From Plectosphaerella cucumerina (Eukaryota > Ascomycota > Sordariomycetes > Glomerellales > Plectosphaerellaceae): a stretch of 64,000 bases of DNA. A model generated the notes under the pieces. The model worked only from the letters and a program-made list of their open reading frames with translations. It ran no database searches and was not told the origin of the DNA. How positions within the stretch are numbered: the first letter of the stretch is position 1; every line of letters begins with the position of its first letter. The stretch covers positions 2,852,001-2,916,000 of the forward strand of contig JAGPXD010000001.1 in NCBI GenBank assembly GCA_020746995.1. The letters are read 5' to 3'. This document shows positions 62,972-64,000 of the stretch, piece by piece. The position numbers and the translations under genes were made by a program.

Positions 62972-64000
62972 CTACTGACACAGCTGGAACGAGAGGAGGC
63001 AACCTCTATCCCCACCTCTAAAGCGTTTTCCTATACTTTCCGACGATTCCGACTCCTCGGCAACATTGTTCTGCTTCATGATGTTAAGGAACACCGTCTC
63101 CAGTGTACCCATCCCCACCGTGTAGTGCGCAAGACCAAGACTATCCTTGTTGAATTCGAGGGTCTCCATCAGCCGTAGGACGGTGCTCTTGCCTCGTCTG
63201 ACCTGACCTTCCGCTGGCATGATGAAGCGAACCTGTCCGCCAAGATTGACGGCATCGAAGGAAGCCTCTGGGAATACGTCCCTGACCCATGCTTCGACGG
63301 CCTGCATCTCGTCCCGTGTCGAGCCTGGTGCCGTGGAGAGAGCAAGGTGCACGTTGTAGAAGTTGCTGTACCGCTTTCGGAGTTCCTGGCTCGTTCCAGT
63401 GGCGAGAATGCGGCCCGACATGATGGCAACGCTCGTCGCCAGCTCGTCGGCCTCTTCCATGGAATGAGTCTGGGACAAAGTCAGATCTTGAGCTTCCATA
63501 TCTTCAGGGCGTCAAGACTTACGGTGAGGAGAACTGAGCGTCCCGGGGTCACTGAAGACAGCATCTTCCACATGTCTCTCTTGGCAGCAGCGTCCATCGC
63601 AGAGCTTGGCTCGTCCAGAATCAGGACCGTGGGGTTTCCTGGAATAATGAGATTAGCTGCGATGAATTATTCGTAGAGAGAGCATGTAAAATACCAAGGA
63701 GAGCGATGGCGAGGCTGAGCTTCCTCTTGTTGCCGCCGGACAACCTGTCGGTGCGGCGCGAGGCGTATGCTGTCAGGCCCACCCGCCTCATTACCAGCTC
63801 GACGTCCCGTTTTACGTCTTTGACACCCTTGATGCGGGCATAGAACTGAAGCTGCTGCTGAGTCGTGATTTTGTCGAGGGCGTCGAATTGAGGACAGACT
63901 GCAGCGAATATGTTATCAGCGAATGCCAGCCTGGGTTGTCAGAGATCTTCTTACCTCCAATGTTCCTCCGGCTCACCTGGGCATCCTTTTGGACGCGACT
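62972..64000 (-). CDS. ABCA-type ABC transporter, C-terminal part (runs off the right edge)
   Basis: The 3' end of an ABC transporter gene; the rest lies beyond 64000. Minus-strand exons: 64000-63955 (partial), 63898-63695, 63638-63523 and 63469-62972. The visible protein is the end of a nucleotide-binding domain: NIGVCPQFDALDKITTQQQL (Q-loop), GLTAYASRRTDRLSGGNKRK (LSGGN signature), VLILDEPSSAMDAAAKRDMW (Walker B and D-loop) and LLTTHSMEEADELATSVAIM (switch His). THSMEEADEL and the CPQFDAL pattern are typical of the ABCA subfamily, which moves lipids. The C-terminal extension after the NBD (about 140 residues) is also ABCA-like. Walker A must lie outside the window. Confidence 0.9.

Overview
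The window is nuclear DNA of a filamentous ascomycete, most likely a plant-associated Sordariomycete of the Colletotrichum type (inference). The evidence is GC-rich coding DNA, short introns (about 42-80 bp, GTRNGT donors, CTNAC-like branch sites, YAG acceptors), fungal-only families (Zn2Cys6 regulator, fungal rhodopsin-like membrane proteins, DUF6594, a HET-like block, spherulin-type cupin) and secreted plant cell wall enzymes carrying CBM1 cellulose-binding modules. Most genes were rebuilt as spliced models; every complete model closes in frame. Layout, 0-14 kb: a large protein kinase-like gene, a small single-pass membrane protein, a rhodopsin-domain protein, a CBM1-bearing CE1 esterase with an XlnR-type site upstream, a secreted FAD-linked oxidase and a second rhodopsin-domain protein. 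14.9-18.5 kb: a divergent pair of a DUF6594 two-TM protein and a protein with two retropepsin-like domains. 20.6-24.5 kb: a HET-like protein converging on a Zn2Cys6 transcription factor. 25.2-28.7 kb: indoleamine 2,3-dioxygenase and kynureninase, two enzymes of tryptophan-to-anthranilate/NAD metabolism, divergently transcribed from a shared 0.7 kb region. 29-38 kb: three multipass membrane proteins of unknown role, one uncharacterised protein, and a UFD1-domain/zinc-finger/UBA protein. 40-49 kb: F-box protein with a Cys-rich tail, spherulin-like cupin, ARP6 (SWR1 chromatin remodelling), a secreted class C beta-lactamase-like protein and a DUF4267 membrane protein. 50-64 kb: GH10 xylanase with CBM1, a siderophore-type MFS transporter, a 2.4 kb gene-poor tract with a decayed MITE-like element, a small secreted Cys-rich gene broken by a nonsense codon, a bZIP-ankyrin protein, an SDR, an intron-containing tRNA-Arg(ACG), a GH43-like glycosidase, and the 3' end of an ABCA-type ABC transporter that runs off the right edge. 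How the genes fit together: the esterase, xylanase and GH43-like enzyme point to hemicellulose breakdown outside the cell. The siderophore transporter lies downstream of two perfect matches to the iron-regulatory GATA consensus. IDO and kynureninase form a metabolic pair. No single large secondary-metabolite cluster, virus or CRISPR is visible. The most noteworthy items are the broken secreted-protein gene, the MITE-like element with transition-biased decay, the fold-back inside a transporter intron, the IDO-kynureninase pair and the DUF6594/double-retropepsin pair.
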